The notes under the pieces are model-generated. The model ran no database searches, was not told the DNA's origin, and saw only the letters and a program-made list of their open reading frames with translations. Positions 63,086-64,000 of a stretch of DNA of 64,000 bases are shown here, in pieces; the stretch's first letter is position 1; each line of letters starts with the position of its first letter. The translations under genes were made by a program, and so were the position numbers. Source of the DNA: Castor canadensis (lineage: Eukaryota; Chordata; Mammalia; Rodentia; Castoridae); the NCBI RefSeq assembly GCF_047511655.1, contig NC_133396.1, positions 128,287,490-128,351,489 on the forward strand, given 5' to 3'.

Positions 63086-63535
63086 CTATATTAGTCTGTT
63101 TTCCATTGTATAACAAAATGCCTGAGACTGGTAATGTATAAAGGACAGAGGATTATTTAGCTCACAGTTTTGGAGGCTGAAAGATCAGGTGACCCCATTG
63201 ATTTAGACTCTACTGGATCTCACAGTGCATGGAATCACAATAGTGGGAACTGGTATGGTAGAGAGAGATCAAATGGTGAGATAGAAAGCCAGAGAGCAGG
63301 GAGGAGTCAGGCTAGCTCTTTTGTAACAACTTACTCTCGTGGGAACAACTAACTTACTCTATGAGACCTGTACCAGTTCTTTCTGAGGGCAGCACCTCTA
63401 ATGACCTAATTACCTTATTCTAGATTCCATCTCTTAAAGGGTCCACCTCCCCAACACTACCAAAATAGTCAACAAGTTTCCAACACACAAACCCTCGAGA
63501 GACACACTCAAGCCATATCCAAACCATAGCACCTA
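63086..63535 (-). mobile_element. MaLR (MST-like) LTR, antisense
   Basis: tatattagtctgttttccattg, atgcctgagactggtaatg, gctcacagttttggaggctg, cctaattaccttattctag and aagccatatccaaaccatag in the expected order; nearly full length. Confidence 0.85.
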
Positions 63536-63786
63536 TATCACAGCCTATTTAGAATTTGGAATCCGAACACTCTAGGTCAGTAACAGGTTATAGTTACTAC
63601 AAGGAACGTGACCTGAAAATGTCATAGGAATTTCTCTGAGGTCTTTTTCCAAGTGGCTAAAGAAAATGCTGAATGAGGCAAAGCCTGGCCTTGAGAACTT
63701 TCTCCCCAACTTAAGATCAATCTTATCAGTACTTGGGTTTAACTTTTCAATCAACAATAAATTCACCCAGCTGTTTCTCAGGGAAG

Positions 63787-63912
63787 AGATTATGGCTTAG
63801 TGAATAGAGAAGGGGACTGAGAACATGTTCCTGTGAACATGGTTCTTACACTTTGCCACTGACCTTGGACAAATCAATTTGCTTCTCTTGAACTCATTTA
63901 GAAAACGGAAAG
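63787..63912 (+). mobile_element. MIR
   Basis: gattatggcttagtgaatag, ctttgccactgaccttggac and aatttgcttctcttgaactc follow MIR in sense direction. Confidence 0.7.
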
Positions 63913-64000
63913 GTTGTACAAAATTTTCTTTCCTCTTCCAAAACTCAGATTTTATCATCCTGTACTTATTTCCCCATCAAAAAAGACAACATAGCACTAT

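Overview
The window is mammalian nuclear DNA, most likely from a rodent. Dozens of tRNA-like ID elements and B1-like (7SL-derived) SINEs are present, and the commonest repeat is a dimer of a B1-like left half and an ID-like right half. That dimer, together with the absence of the usual mouse/rat and squirrel SINE layouts, suggests a castorimorph rodent such as a beaver. This is an inference from memory of SINE families; a Dfam/RepeatMasker run would settle it.

I found no intact protein-coding gene. Every open reading frame examined is short, lies in a repeat, or belongs to a pseudogene. The window reads as intergenic or deep intronic DNA built from layers of transposable elements. The oldest layer is L2, MIR, MER5-like and MER2-like DNA transposons, a decayed hAT transposase gene and ancient L1. 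On top lie MLT1/MST-type MaLR LTRs and other ERV LTRs, then L1 tails, and finally many SINEs, several with clear target-site duplications (TSDs).

Layout. 0-5 kb: MaLR LTR, L2, two L1 remnants, and an ERV LTR nested with SINEs inside the older L1. 5-13 kb: SINEs, a MaLR LTR split by a retroposon, an RPL12 processed pseudogene and a MER5-like element. 13.3-16.7 kb: the main SINE-poor, GC-richer stretch, with a repeated ATTGTT-containing motif that could be regulatory. 17-24 kb: SINEs, long microsatellites, a MER2-like element and a good L2 copy. 25-26.5 kb: a TATA/inverted-CCAAT promoter-like block. 28-36 kb: SINE clusters, three LTR candidates (one with a 6-bp TSD) and an unidentified ORF-rich stretch. 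38-51 kb: mostly antisense L1 of several ages, holding a 5'-truncated L1 with a 16-bp TSD, a 7SK RNA pseudogene, an SNU13 pseudogene and a retroposon of unknown family. 51-57 kb: an HNRNPA1-like pseudogene, a MaLR LTR, an ERV1-like LTR and the hAT transposase relic. 58-64 kb: a five-SINE pile-up, MaLR LTRs, MIRs and a second short retroposon with a TSD.

There is no operon or pathway here. The value of the window lies in its insertion history: nested elements, reused insertion sites, SINE tails that became microsatellites, and two retroposon tail families I could not name. Repeat boundaries are read by eye and are good to roughly 5-20 bases for SINEs and worse for old L1, L2 and LTR copies.
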